Of a DNA stretch of 33,457 nucleotides, positions 23,772 to 31,853 are shown in pieces. Each line of letters begins with the position of its first letter. The stretch's first letter is position 1. Location: contig JAODNN010000151.1 in NCBI GenBank assembly GCA_025465355.1, forward strand, positions 1 to 33,457, in the 5' to 3' direction. The position numbers and the translations under genes were made by a program. The notes beneath the pieces were generated by a model. That model worked only from the letters and a program-made list of their open reading frames with translations. It was not told where the DNA came from and did no database searches. The DNA is from Blastococcus sp. (GTDB lineage Bacteria > Actinomycetota > Actinomycetes > Mycobacteriales > Geodermatophilaceae).

Positions 23772-23777
23772 ACTGTA
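23772..23777 (-). promoter_or_regulatory. -10 box of glpD
   Basis: TACAGT on the minus strand, 8 nt before GTG 23763. It overlaps CAGACT (23769-23774, plus strand), which is 6 nt before the divergent flavoprotein start. The two promoters therefore face each other within a gap of 17 bp. Confidence 0.45.
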
Positions 23778-23780
23778 GCG

Positions 23781-25484
23781 GTGCCCGAGCAGCCGGAACT
23801 GACGATTCAGGGGTGGGGCCCCGCGGGGTCCCACGTGGCCACGGTCGACAACACCGACGGCGCGGGGGACGGCGACCTCGCACCGGTGGCCGACCCAGAT
23901 CTGAGCCGGGCGCTCCCCAAGGTCGCGCGCCGCTACCTCGCCCGCGAACTGGGGTGGTCGCCGCGCTCCACGCCGCCGGTGCCGGTCGGGGAGATCTCCC
24001 TCGCGCCCTCGCGGCTGCCGGACACCGCCCGCGCGGCGCTCGCCGCGCTGCTCGGCGCGCAGAACGTGCACACCGACCGCGCGGCCCGGCTGAAGCGGGC
24101 CGGCGGCAAGAGCTATCTCGACCTGCTCCGCCGCCGCGAGGGCGACGCCTCGGACGCACCGGACGCCGTCGTCACCCCCGGAACCACCGAGGAGACCGCG
24201 GCGCTGCTGGCGGCCTGCGCCGGGCTCGGCGTCGTGGTGGTCCCGTTCGGCGGCGGGACGAGCGTCGTCGGCGGGCTGGCCGGGGTCGACCCCGACGACC
24301 GGCCGTCGATCGCCGTGGATCTGTCCCGCATGGCGTCGGTGCAGGCACTCGACGTGCCGTCGTCCCTGGTCACCGTCGGCCCGGGGATGCGCGGCCCCGC
24401 GCTGGAGGAGACGCTCGGGCGGGACGGGCTGACCTTCGGCCACCTCCCGCAGAGCTGGGAGTTCGCCACCCTCGGTGGCTACGCGGCGACCCGCTCGGCG
24501 GGCCAGAACTCCACCGGCGTGGGCCGCTTCGACGAACTGGTCGCCGGGCTGACCCTCGCCACGCCGTCCGGGGTGATCGAGCTCGGCCATCCCCCGGCGT
24601 CGGCGGCTGGCCCCGACCTGCTCGGCTTGGCTCTCGGCTCGGAAGGCACCCTGGGGGTGATCACCGAACTGCGGCTGCGAGTGCGGCCCAAGCCGCCGGC
24701 CAGTTCGTACGAGGGCTGGTCGTTCCGCTCGTGGCCGGCCGGCCTCGCGGCGCTACAGCGGCTAGCCCGACACGACCTGCTGCCCGACGTCGTCCGGCTC
24801 TCCGACACTGACGAGACCCGCGCCAACCTGCTCATGGCGTCCGGCCCGGGGGCACGGGCGCTGCGGGCCAGCCTCCGGACCCGCGGCCACCGGGACGCCT
24901 CTCTGCTGGTCGTCGGCTGGGAGGGGCTGCCGAGCCTGGTGCGGGCACGGATGCGGGCCGCCGCCTCGCTGCTGCGGGAGGGGAACGGGATCCGGCTGGG
25001 CCGTCGGGTCGGCGAGTCCTGGAAGAAGCACCGGTTCCAGGCCCCCTACCTCCGCGACACCCTGATGGACGCCGGGCTGCTGGTCGAGACGCTGGAGACC
25101 GCCGCCACCTGGTCGGCACTGCCCACCGTCTACGACACCGTCCGCCGTGCCCTGCGGGAGTCGCTGACGCGGAACGGGAAGCGGCCGCTGATCATGAGCC
25201 ACGTGTCGCACGGCTACCCGACCGGCGCCTCGCTGTACGTCACGGTGCTGGCCGACCGCGACGACGACCTGCCCATCCAGCAGTGGCTGACCGCCAAGCG
25301 GGCCGCGACCGACGCACTGCTGGCCGCCGGAGGCACGCTGACCCACCACCACGCCGTCGGCGCCGACCACCGCCCCTGGCTGGAGCGGGAGATCGGGCCG
25401 TTGGGCGTCGAGGTGCTGCGCGCGGTCAAGGAGCGGCTGGACCCACAGGGGATCTGCAACCCGGGCGTCCTGCTCCCCGAGTGA
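23781..25484 (+). CDS. FAD-binding oxidase, alkyldihydroxyacetonephosphate synthase-like
   Basis: A 567-aa flavoprotein of the VAO/PCMH fold. The FAD-binding domain (about 125-300) contains VVPFGGGTSVVGG and ATLGGYAATRSAGQNSTGVGRFDELV. The C-terminal cap carries THHHAVGADHRPWL, the His-rich motif that in alkyl-DHAP synthase binds substrate. The enzyme exchanges the acyl chain of acyl-DHAP for a fatty alcohol to make ether lipids. The bacterial homologues are mostly untested. It starts at GTG 23781. Its divergent neighbour glpD produces DHAP, a precursor of acyl-DHAP, a context that fits glycerolipid metabolism but does not prove it. Confidence 0.88.
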   Translation: MPEQPELTIQGWGPAGSHVATVDNTDGAGDGDLAPVADPDLSRALPKVARRYLARELGWSPRSTPPVPVGEISLAPSRLPDTARAALAALLGAQNVHTDRAARLKRAGGKSYLDLLRRREGDASDAPDAVVTPGTTEETAALLAACAGLGVVVVPFGGGTSVVGGLAGVDPDDRPSIAVDLSRMASVQALDVPSSLVTVGPGMRGPALEETLGRDGLTFGHLPQSWEFATLGGYAATRSAGQNSTGVGRFDELVAGLTLATPSGVIELGHPPASAAGPDLLGLALGSEGTLGVITELRLRVRPKPPASSYEGWSFRSWPAGLAALQRLARHDLLPDVVRLSDTDETRANLLMASGPGARALRASLRTRGHRDASLLVVGWEGLPSLVRARMRAAASLLREGNGIRLGRRVGESWKKHRFQAPYLRDTLMDAGLLVETLETAATWSALPTVYDTVRRALRESLTRNGKRPLIMSHVSHGYPTGASLYVTVLADRDDDLPIQQWLTAKRAATDALLAAGGTLTHHHAVGADHRPWLEREIGPLGVEVLRAVKERLDPQGICNPGVLLPE

Positions 25485-25514
25485 GCGGTGGCCCCCTTCT
25501 CAGAAGGCATGCAC

Positions 25515-26963
25515 TCAGAAGGCGTGGCCGAAGGAGAAGACGCCCGCCGGGTCGACGGTGCGCTTGACCTCCCGCAGCCGCTCCAGAGTCGCGGGCGGGT
25601 AGGCCGCTGCGACCTCCTCGGGACCCGACACGTCGCCCAGGTGGTTGATCAGGCTGCCCGGCGAGGCCCACGGCTGCAGGGCGGCGAGCACTCCGCGGCC
25701 GACGGCGGGCGCGACCTGCGCCAGCTCGGGGACGCCGGGGGCGAGCACGAAGCCGAGCCAGGCGGCATCCCGGCCGGGGACGGCGTTGGGCACCTTCGCC
25801 GGGCGGCTCAGCGCACCGCCGAGCTGCCGGATCTCCACCATGATGAGCGGGACGTTCAGCTGCGGACCGGCCGCGTCGAGCAGCGCGTCCACCGTCTCGG
25901 CGGTGAAATCCCTGAGCAGCATGCCCTTCTCCCAGGCGGGCATCGGGTCGACCGGGTCCATGTGGATGCTGTCCATCTCGTCGGTCCGGATGGGTCCGAT
26001 GAAGCCGAGCAGGATGGTGCCCGCCGCCTTCATCGGCTCCACCAGGCGTTCGCCCTCGGCCAGGTCGTCGCCCGAGTAGGCGTAGCGGAGGTGGACGACG
26101 GTCTGGCCACGCAACGGCGGCGGCAGCTCCTCGAACGGGGGCATCCGCATGATCGCCACGGAGGTCGTGACGTCCTCCGGCAGGGTCGGCGCCCACTCGC
26201 GGTAGGCGTGCAGGACGGAGGCGGCGTCGTTGCCGGCGAAGAAGATGCCTCCGGCGACCAGGGATGCCAGCGGCACCAGCTCCATCTCCAGGGCCGTGAC
26301 GATGCCGAAGTTGCCCTTGCCACCACGGACGGCCCAGAACAGCTCGGGGTCGGACTCGGCGCAGACGCGGCGCTGCCGGCCGTCTGCGGTGACGATCTCG
26401 ATCGCCCGGACATGGTCGGCGGCGAACCCGTACTTGCGGCCCAGCGAGCCGAGTCCACCGCCGAGGGCGTAGCCCACGACGCCGACGTCGGACGACGAGC
26501 CGCACAGCCCGGCGAGCCCGAACTCGGCCGCGGCCTCCATGACCCGCTGCCACGTGACGCCGGCCTGGACGCGGGCGATCCGGCGCTCGGGGTCGATGGC
26601 GACGCCCTGCATGCGGCGGGTGGTGATCATCAGCGACCCGGCGGCGTTGCGCACCGGGCCGTGCCCGGTGGCCTGCACGGCGACGCCCAGGCCGTGCGCG
26701 ACGGCCCAGGAGACGGCCGCGGCGACGTCCCCGGCGCAGGTGGCGCCGACGGCGACCGCCGGGGTGTGCTGGATGGCCACGTTCCAGGTGGCCACCTCGG
26801 CGGCGAGTCCGTCGTCACCCGCGGCGTAGACGGGGCCGTGGATCCGGCTGCGCAGATCGTCGACGTCGGCGGCCGGGATCGCCGGGGCCAGTGTGTCGAG
26901 GACGTCGTCGCCGATCGCGACGGACAGGTACTCGGGCTCGTCGTGGAGCTCGGTCAGGCTCAT
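25515..26963 (-). CDS. FAD-binding oxidoreductase, BBE family
   Basis: A 482-aa flavin oxidase of the berberine bridge / 6-hydroxynicotine oxidase group. The FAD_binding_4 domain (about 65-215) has VQATGHGPVRNAAG, where the His would bind FAD covalently, and LCGSSSDVGVVGYALGGGLG. The Cys that forms a second flavin bond in bicovalent members is not in its usual place, so a mono-covalent flavin is likely. The BBE domain ends in LREVKRTVDPAGVFSFGHAF. The substrate is unknown. ATG 26963 has GAGGAAA upstream. A SARP-like operator and a -10 box at about 60 nt face it, so it may have been a SARP-activated gene. Confidence 0.88.
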   Translation of the reverse strand: MSLTELHDEPEYLSVAIGDDVLDTLAPAIPAADVDDLRSRIHGPVYAAGDDGLAAEVATWNVAIQHTPAVAVGATCAGDVAAAVSWAVAHGLGVAVQATGHGPVRNAAGSLMITTRRMQGVAIDPERRIARVQAGVTWQRVMEAAAEFGLAGLCGSSSDVGVVGYALGGGLGSLGRKYGFAADHVRAIEIVTADGRQRRVCAESDPELFWAVRGGKGNFGIVTALEMELVPLASLVAGGIFFAGNDAASVLHAYREWAPTLPEDVTTSVAIMRMPPFEELPPPLRGQTVVHLRYAYSGDDLAEGERLVEPMKAAGTILLGFIGPIRTDEMDSIHMDPVDPMPAWEKGMLLRDFTAETVDALLDAAGPQLNVPLIMVEIRQLGGALSRPAKVPNAVPGRDAAWLGFVLAPGVPELAQVAPAVGRGVLAALQPWASPGSLINHLGDVSGPEEVAAAYPPATLERLREVKRTVDPAGVFSFGHAF

Positions 26964-27023
26964 CAGGGGGTTTCCTCTATGCGGTGCCGCGGCGGCGCCG
27001 CGGATCTGAACGGGACAAGAGGA

Positions 27024-27029
27024 AGAGTG
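27024..27029 (-). promoter_or_regulatory. -10-like box of the BBE oxidase gene
   Basis: CACTCT on the minus strand, 60 nt before the ATG. It lies exactly 8 bp from the nearest 11-bp-phased repeat, the spacing reported for SARP-activated promoters. Confidence 0.4.
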
Positions 27030-27037
27030 GCGGCCCC

Positions 27038-27079
27038 CCCTTGGCGGATACTTGCAGCCGACTTGCGGGCGCGCCAAGG
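27038..27079 (-). promoter_or_regulatory. SARP-type operator: three 11-bp-phased repeats inside an 8-bp dyad
   Basis: CTTG occurs at 27040, 27051 and 27062, within heptamers CCCTTGG, TACTTGC and GACTTGC, each separated by 4 bp. This is the classic layout of SARP/AfsR binding sites. A perfect inverted repeat, CCTTGGCG (27039-27046) and CGCCAAGG (27072-27079), frames the set with centres 33 bp apart. The site lies between the BBE oxidase and a truncated SARP gene. Confidence 0.55.
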
Positions 27080-27135
27080 CCCTGACCAGGGGCAATGGGT
27101 GCCGCTGGAGCCCCGTTCGTGGGAGCACCCCGCCC

Positions 27136-27202
27136 GTGCGCTCTCGCGTCCTCGGCCCGCTCGAGGTCACCGGTCCCGACGGAAGGGCGCGGCTCAGCGG
27201 GT
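27136..27202 (+). pseudogene. Truncated N-terminus of a SARP/BTAD-family regulator
   Basis: A GTG opens a reading frame encoding [20 protein letters not shown], then Ser-Gly. This is the typical first 20 residues of an AfsR/SARP regulator, whose DNA-binding domain normally begins with a VLGPLEV strand. After about codon 22 the frame runs into the end of the SDR gene on the opposite strand and no longer resembles any regulator. The rest of the gene is missing, so this is read as a deletion remnant; the junction is near the SDR stop codon at 27194-27196. It lies 57 bp after the phased operator. Confidence 0.6.
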
Positions 27203-27961
27203 GGTGGCGATACCCCCGTCGACGGCGATCACCGAGCCGGTCACGTACGAGCCGGCGCGGCTGGTCAGGAAGACGACGACGCCGGCCATGTCGTCCGGCC
27301 GGCCGATCCGGCCCAACGGCGAGCGGGCGGCGATCTCCTTGCCGAACGTCTCCAGGGTGGCGGCCATCATCTTCGACTCGAACGGCCCGGGCGCGACGGC
27401 GTTCACCGTGATGCGGCGGGAACCGAGCTCCTTGGCCAGCACGCGGGTGAGGTGGTGCAGCGCCGCCTTGCTGGTCGAGTACGAGTAGGTGTGCATCGGC
27501 GGGACGTGCAGTCCGTCGATGCTGCCGACGTTGACGATGCGCGCCGGGTCGTCGTCCGTCGCGGCCTCCTCGAGCAGCGGGAGGAAGGCCCGGGTGAGGA
27601 AGAACGGCGCCTTGAGGTTGAGGTCGAGCACCTTGTCCCACGCCGACTCGGGGAAGCTCTGGAGCGGCTCCCCCCAGGTCGCGCCCGCGTTGTTCACCAG
27701 GATGTGCACCTCGTCCTCGCGATCGGCCACCTCGGCGGCCAGCCGGACGCACTCCTCCTCCTGGGACAGATCGGCCGGGAGGGAGACCGCCCGGCCGTGC
27801 GCGGCCAGCTCGGCGACGGCGGCGTCCCCGGCCTCGGCCTTCCGGGAGCTGATGTAGACCCGGGCTCCGGCCTGGAGCAGGCCGCGGGCCATCATCAGGC
27901 CGATCCCACGGGTGCCCCCGGTGACCACGGCCACCTTGCCGGTCAGGTCGAACAGCTCCAC
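27194..27961 (-). CDS. Short-chain dehydrogenase/reductase (SDR)
   Basis: A 255-aa classical SDR. Cofactor motif TGGTRGIG, then NNAG in [11 protein letters not shown]. The catalytic Ser is in NVGSIDG and Tyr-xxx-Lys in YSTSKAAL. The C-terminus DGGIATTR is the normal family ending. Arg in SSRK after the second strand suggests NADP(H). The substrate is not predictable. GTG 27961 gives [16 protein letters not shown] and has CCGGAGG upstream. The longer in-frame extension was not used. Its 3' end abuts the SARP remnant. Confidence 0.93.
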   Translation of the reverse strand: MELFDLTGKVAVVTGGTRGIGLMMARGLLQAGARVYISSRKAEAGDAAVAELAAHGRAVSLPADLSQEEECVRLAAEVADREDEVHILVNNAGATWGEPLQSFPESAWDKVLDLNLKAPFFLTRAFLPLLEEAATDDDPARIVNVGSIDGLHVPPMHTYSYSTSKAALHHLTRVLAKELGSRRITVNAVAPGPFESKMMAATLETFGKEIAARSPLGRIGRPDDMAGVVVFLTSRAGSYVTGSVIAVDGGIATTR

Positions 27962-28076
27962 GGGGCGCCTCCGGAGGATCGTCCCGGCCACCGCTGGCCG
28001 GTCCCGGCGACCCTATCCAGCGGTTTCCTGCACGGGGAACGGGCGCTGCGGCGCCCAGCTGTGTCAGCCTCTGACC

Positions 28077-29342
28077 ATGATCGAGTCCGCGTCGACCACA
28101 CCGGCCCCCGCGACGGCCCCCGCCATGGGCGCCACCAGCGAGGTCGGCCGCCTGCGCACCGTTCTGCTGCACCGCCCGGGGCCGGAGCTGAGCCGGCTGA
28201 CACCGCGCAACAACGACCAGCTGCTCTTCGACGGCGTCCCGTGGTTGGCCCGCGCGCAGGAGGAGCACGACGCGTTCGCCGCCGCCCTGGCCGACCGTGG
28301 GGTGGAGGTGCTGCACCTGGACCGCCTGCTCACCGAGGTGCTGTCGTTCCCGTCGGCGCGCGCCGAGCTGATCGCCGCGGCGGTGGACGACCCCCGGCTC
28401 GGCGCGAGCCTGCAGCGCAGCGCGTCGGCCCACCTGGCCGGCCTCTCACCGGAGGACCTCTCGGGCGCCCTCATCGCGGGGCTCGCGCACGACGAGCTGC
28501 GCGGCGGGCGCGGGCTGGCCTACCAGGTGATGGACCGGAGCGACTTCGTCGTCCCCCCGCTGCCCAACCTGCTGTTCACCCGCGACTCGTCGGTCTGGGT
28601 GGGCGACGAGGTGGCGGTCACCTCGCTGGCCATGCCCGCGCGGCACCGGGAGAGCACGATCACCGCCGCCGTCTACACCCACCACCCGCGCTTCGCGGGG
28701 GTCGAGCAGCTCTACGGCGCCCACCTCGAGCACCTCGAGGGCGGCGACGTCCTGCTGCTGGCCCCCGGGGTGGTGGCGGTCGGCGTCGGGGAACGGACGA
28801 CGCCCGGCGGCGCGGAGCGGCTGGCCCGGCGGGTGTTCGCCCGCGGCCTGGCCCGCACGGTGCTCGTCGTCCCCATCGCGCAGCAGCGCGCGACGATGCA
28901 CCTGGACACCATCGCCACCATGGTCGACGCCGACGCCATGGTCATGTACCCGGCCGTCGCGGACTCGCTGGTCGCCTGGACCGTCACCGCCCCCGCCGGC
29001 CCTGACTACGTAGGAGCCGACGACGCCGACACCGCCGAGCTCGCCGTCACCGGGCCGCAGCCGTTCGTCGTCGCGGCCGCGGCGGCCATGGGCATCGACC
29101 GGCTGCGGGTGATCGACACCGGCCTCGACCCGGTGACCGCCGAGCGCGAGCAGTGGGACGACGGCAACAACACCCTGGCGCTGGCCCCGCGGCTGGCCGT
29201 GGCCTACGAGCGGAACACCGTCACCAACGCCGCGCTCGAGGCAGCCGGTATCGAGGTGATCGCGATCGCGGGCTCCGAGCTCGGCAGCGGCCGCGGCGGC
29301 CCGAGGTGCATGTCCTGCCCCATCACCCGCGACCCCACGTGA
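28077..29342 (+). CDS. arcA: Arginine deiminase
   Basis: Hydrolyses arginine to citrulline and ammonia. The 421-aa protein keeps the guanidine-group pocket: Asp in [16 protein letters not shown], His in [11 protein letters not shown], and the nucleophile Cys411 in GGPRCMSCP near the end. The Glu-Gly-Gly-Asp in [10 protein letters not shown] is also present. The first 20 residues are Ala/Thr/Pro-rich and disordered-looking. ATG 28077 lies 6 nt after CAGCCT. Ornithine carbamoyltransferase and carbamate kinase are not next to it, so it stands alone instead of in an arc operon. Confidence 0.95.
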   Translation: MIESASTTPAPATAPAMGATSEVGRLRTVLLHRPGPELSRLTPRNNDQLLFDGVPWLARAQEEHDAFAAALADRGVEVLHLDRLLTEVLSFPSARAELIAAAVDDPRLGASLQRSASAHLAGLSPEDLSGALIAGLAHDELRGGRGLAYQVMDRSDFVVPPLPNLLFTRDSSVWVGDEVAVTSLAMPARHRESTITAAVYTHHPRFAGVEQLYGAHLEHLEGGDVLLLAPGVVAVGVGERTTPGGAERLARRVFARGLARTVLVVPIAQQRATMHLDTIATMVDADAMVMYPAVADSLVAWTVTAPAGPDYVGADDADTAELAVTGPQPFVVAAAAAMGIDRLRVIDTGLDPVTAEREQWDDGNNTLALAPRLAVAYERNTVTNAALEAAGIEVIAIAGSELGSGRGGPRCMSCPITRDPT

Positions 29343-29353
29343 CGCGCTGGAAC

Positions 29354-29387
29354 GGCCCCGCTGCAGGCCCCACCGCGAGCCTGCGAG
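29354..29387 (+). repeat. GC-rich intergenic repeat, copy C (partial)
   Basis: A 34-bp core in the arcA/SEC-C convergent gap resembles the left half of the element at 30474-30531, including GGCCCC, GCAGG and the exact CGCGAGCCTGCGAG. The match fades to its right. It probably belongs to the same family, in a diverged subtype. Confidence 0.5.
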
Positions 29388-29498
29388 CTCTGCGTCAAGG
29401 TCCCCGTCCATCTTGGGATGTCACGTTCCCGTAACGCTCCCGTCATGGACGCTTCTGCGCCCGGCTGCCCCGCGGGCGGCTGTACGGAGAGCCCGGTG

Positions 29499-30458
29499 TC
29501 AGCGAAGGGTGATCTGGCGGGAGAGCAGCCCGGCTCGGGCCCGCCGCTCGTCGGCGGTCAACTCCGCGGTGGCCGCGAGAGCCTGCTCGAGCCGGTTCTG
29601 GAACTCCGTCGCCGGGCCCACCCAGTCCTCCGCCGGGACGTCGGCCGGCAGGTCCCACACCGGGACGACGAGCCCGAGGGCGCGGAAGGCGCCGGCGTAG
29701 CGGGTGCCCGACCCCAGGAGCAACTGCTCGGCGGCGCCCAGCCGGGCCAGGGCGTCGAGCAGACGCTCCTCCGGCTCGGGCCGGACCCAGCGCAGGTGGG
29801 CACGCTCGTTGCCCGGCCGCACCCAGTAGGCCGATTCCAGGCCTGGGAGCCGGACGGTGGGGAGGATCGACTCGTTGGCGTGTTCGAGGCCGGCCAGTGC
29901 CGCGGCGCCGGGCTCGGTGCCCTCCAGCCAGAAGCCGAAGTCGTCGTGGACCGTCACCTCGAACGGCACCGAGAGGTCCAGCAGCTCCTGGAGGCGGGGG
30001 CCGGCGGATCCGGCTGCCCCCACGGGGCCCGGGTCGACCGGAGCGCCCGCCGGCGCCTCGAGCGCGGCGGCCAGCGCCGTCCCGACGTCGCGGCTCACGT
30101 CGTCGGAGGAGGTCTGCATCTGGAGGCCGAGCAGGATCTCGCCGTTGGCCCGGACGAGCGCGGGCGAGCCCCCGGGCAGCACGCTGGCCAGCGTCACCTC
30201 GCGGCCGTCCGTCGTCCGCAGCGTGGCGGTCGCGGACGAGACCAGCTCGCGCAGGGCCACCCAGTCGGTCTCGCCCGGCAGGCCCTCGAACGGCCGGGTC
30301 ACGGGCGGCGCGTAACCCGAGCCGTGGCAGTGCTTGTAGCGGCGTCCCGACCCGCACGGGCACGGGGCCTTGGGGTTCACCCCTTCAGGGGCGGCCGAGG
30401 CGGCCGTCGAGGGGGCCGTCGAGTGAGCAGAGCGCTTGCGGGTCGCGGAGCGGGCCAT
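29499..30458 (-). CDS. SEC-C metal-binding protein (DUF5926-like)
   Basis: A 319-aa protein. A Lys/Arg/Ala-rich leader is followed by an SEC-C zinc motif, CPCGSGRRYKHCHG (about residues 33-46), the type found at the SecA C-terminus. The remaining 270 residues form an acidic globular domain, with EVTLASVLPGGSPALVRANG and LLGSGTRYAGAFRALGLVVPVWDLP, matching an actinobacterial family of unknown function. It has no secretion signal. ATG 30458 follows TACGCT by 6 nt. It is divergent from the P450 with a repeat element between the two promoters. Confidence 0.88.
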   Translation of the reverse strand: MARSATRKRSAHSTAPSTAASAAPEGVNPKAPCPCGSGRRYKHCHGSGYAPPVTRPFEGLPGETDWVALRELVSSATATLRTTDGREVTLASVLPGGSPALVRANGEILLGLQMQTSSDDVSRDVGTALAAALEAPAGAPVDPGPVGAAGSAGPRLQELLDLSVPFEVTVHDDFGFWLEGTEPGAAALAGLEHANESILPTVRLPGLESAYWVRPGNERAHLRWVRPEPEERLLDALARLGAAEQLLLGSGTRYAGAFRALGLVVPVWDLPADVPAEDWVGPATEFQNRLEQALAATAELTADERRARAGLLSRQITLR

Positions 30459-30464
30459 GACAGG

Positions 30465-30470
30465 AGCGTA
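30465..30470 (-). promoter_or_regulatory. -10 box of leaderless SEC-C gene
   Basis: TACGCT on the minus strand, 6 nt before the ATG, beginning 3 bp outside the repeat at 30474-30531. Confidence 0.6.
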
Positions 30471-30473
30471 TGT

Positions 30474-30531
30474 GGCCCCCTCGCAGGGTCCCGCCGCGAG
30501 CCTGCGAGTGGTGGGGGGCGAGGGGGTCCTC
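30474..30531 (+). repeat. GC-rich intergenic repeat, copy A
   Basis: A 58-bp element filling the gap between two divergent -10 boxes. The arms CTCGCAGG (30480-30487) and CCTGCGAG (30501-30508) pair around a 13-nt loop, and an outer GCCCCCTCGC/GCGAGGGGG pairing is an alternative. It matches the element at 4718-4777 at about 50 of 58 aligned positions by eye. Confidence 0.75.
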
Positions 30532-30535
30532 TTAC

Positions 30536-30541
30536 TACCCT
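30536..30541 (+). promoter_or_regulatory. -10 box of leaderless P450 gene
   Basis: TACCCT, 6 nt before the GTG start at 30548, beginning 4 bp after the end of the repeat. Confidence 0.6.
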
Positions 30542-30547
30542 TCCGGC

Positions 30548-31756
30548 GTGACCACGGCCGCTGTCCCGCTCGACCTCACCGACCCGGACGTCGTCGCGGA
30601 CCCCTACCCGGCGTTCGCGCGGGCCCGCGCGAACGCGCCCGTCCAGTGGCACGAGCGGCTGGGGCTGTGGCTGGCGTTCACCCACGCCGAGTCCAACGCC
30701 GTGCTGCGCGACCGGAGGCTGGGCCGGATCTGGACCGACAAGGTGCCGGTGGAGCGGTTCGAGAGCTTCAACCTGATCCACCGCAACGCGATCCTGGAGA
30801 TGGAGCCACCGGACCACACGCGCCTGCGCCGGCTGATCAGCACGGCGTTCGCCCGGGGTCACGTGGAGCGGCTGCGGCCGTGGGTCCAGGAGCTCGCCAA
30901 GGAACTGGTCGACGGGCTGGTGGAGCGCTCCGGCGGCACGGAGCCCGTCGACGTGCTGACCGGGATGGCCGAGCAGCTCCCCGTCGACGTGATCGCCGAG
31001 CTGCTCGGCGTCCCCCACGTCGACCGGCCGCTGCTGCGGCCCTGGTCCAACGCCATCGTGAAGATGTACGAGTACGGCCGGACCAGCGAGATCGAGGCCG
31101 GCGCCGAGCGGGCCGCCGAAGAATTCGTCGCCTACTTGCGCACGCTCGCCGGCCGGCGCCGCCGCTCCCCCGGTGACGACCTGCTCTCCCACCTGGTGCA
31201 GGTCCGCGACACCGAGGGCGACCGGCTCACCGAGGACGAGCTGGTCACCACCTGCATCCTGCTGCTCAACGCCGGGCACGAGGCCACGGTCAACGTGAGC
31301 GGGAACGGGCTGCTCGCCCTCCTGGAGCACCCCGGCCAGCTGCAGCGGCTGCGGGAGGACCCCGGCCTGCTGCCGACGGCGATCGAGGAGCTGATGCGCT
31401 TCGACTCCCCGCTCCAGCTGTTCGAGCGCACCGCCACCGAGGACGTCGCGATCGGCGGCGTGACCGTCGAACGCGGGCAGAAGATCGCCGCGCTGCTCGG
31501 CTCGGCCAACCGCGATCCGGCGGTCTTCACCGACCCGGACACCCTCGACGTCGGCCGCACCGACAACGCGCACATCTCCTTCGGTGCCGGCGTCCACTTC
31601 TGCATCGGGGCTCCGTTGGCCCGGGTGGAGCTGCAGGCCTCGTTCGGGGCGCTGCTGGACCGCACGTCGACGCTCGAGCTGGGCCGTGAGCCGGTCCGCC
31701 GTCCGGAGTTCGTCATCCGCGGACTGCGCGAGCTGCCCGTCGTCCTGAGCCGCTGA
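30548..31756 (+). CDS. Cytochrome P450
   Basis: A 402-aa soluble bacterial P450 monooxygenase. The I-helix is LLLNAGHEATV with the oxygen-activating Thr, the K-helix ExxR is EELMRF, and the heme loop is FGAGVHFCIGAPLAR with the proximal ligand Cys352. It needs a ferredoxin and reductase, neither of which lies here. The substrate is unknown; linear or terpenoid substrates are possible for this kind. GTG 30548 gives MTTAAVPLDLTDPDVVADPYPAF. A longer in-frame start exists, but it would lie within the repeat and the -10 box. An acyl-CoA ligase follows on the same strand. Confidence 0.94.
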   Translation: MTTAAVPLDLTDPDVVADPYPAFARARANAPVQWHERLGLWLAFTHAESNAVLRDRRLGRIWTDKVPVERFESFNLIHRNAILEMEPPDHTRLRRLISTAFARGHVERLRPWVQELAKELVDGLVERSGGTEPVDVLTGMAEQLPVDVIAELLGVPHVDRPLLRPWSNAIVKMYEYGRTSEIEAGAERAAEEFVAYLRTLAGRRRRSPGDDLLSHLVQVRDTEGDRLTEDELVTTCILLLNAGHEATVNVSGNGLLALLEHPGQLQRLREDPGLLPTAIEELMRFDSPLQLFERTATEDVAIGGVTVERGQKIAALLGSANRDPAVFTDPDTLDVGRTDNAHISFGAGVHFCIGAPLARVELQASFGALLDRTSTLELGREPVRRPEFVIRGLRELPVVLSR

Positions 31757-31853
31757 CCCCCCGGGGGGACCGGAGACCTGTGGTCCGGACGCGGCCGGGC
31801 CGGTCCGCGGCGCACGGCTGGAAGCTGAGCGCCGTCACTGGCACGATGCGCCC

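Noticed and set aside
25500-25523. Short direct repeat TCAGAAGGC twice, 15 bp apart, at the end of the BBE oxidase gene
   Set aside because: Too short to suggest an element. Most likely a local duplication that includes the stop region.
28041-28056. Perfect 6-4-6 hairpin GGGCGC-TGCG-GCGCCC before arcA as a terminator or attenuator
   Set aside because: No T tract and no leader peptide. Such hairpins are common in DNA this GC-rich, and arcA seems leaderless downstream of it.
29418-29700. Plus-strand open frame starting MDASAPGCPAGG after arcA
   Set aside because: It continues antisense through the SEC-C gene, has no conserved pattern and lacks a convincing promoter.
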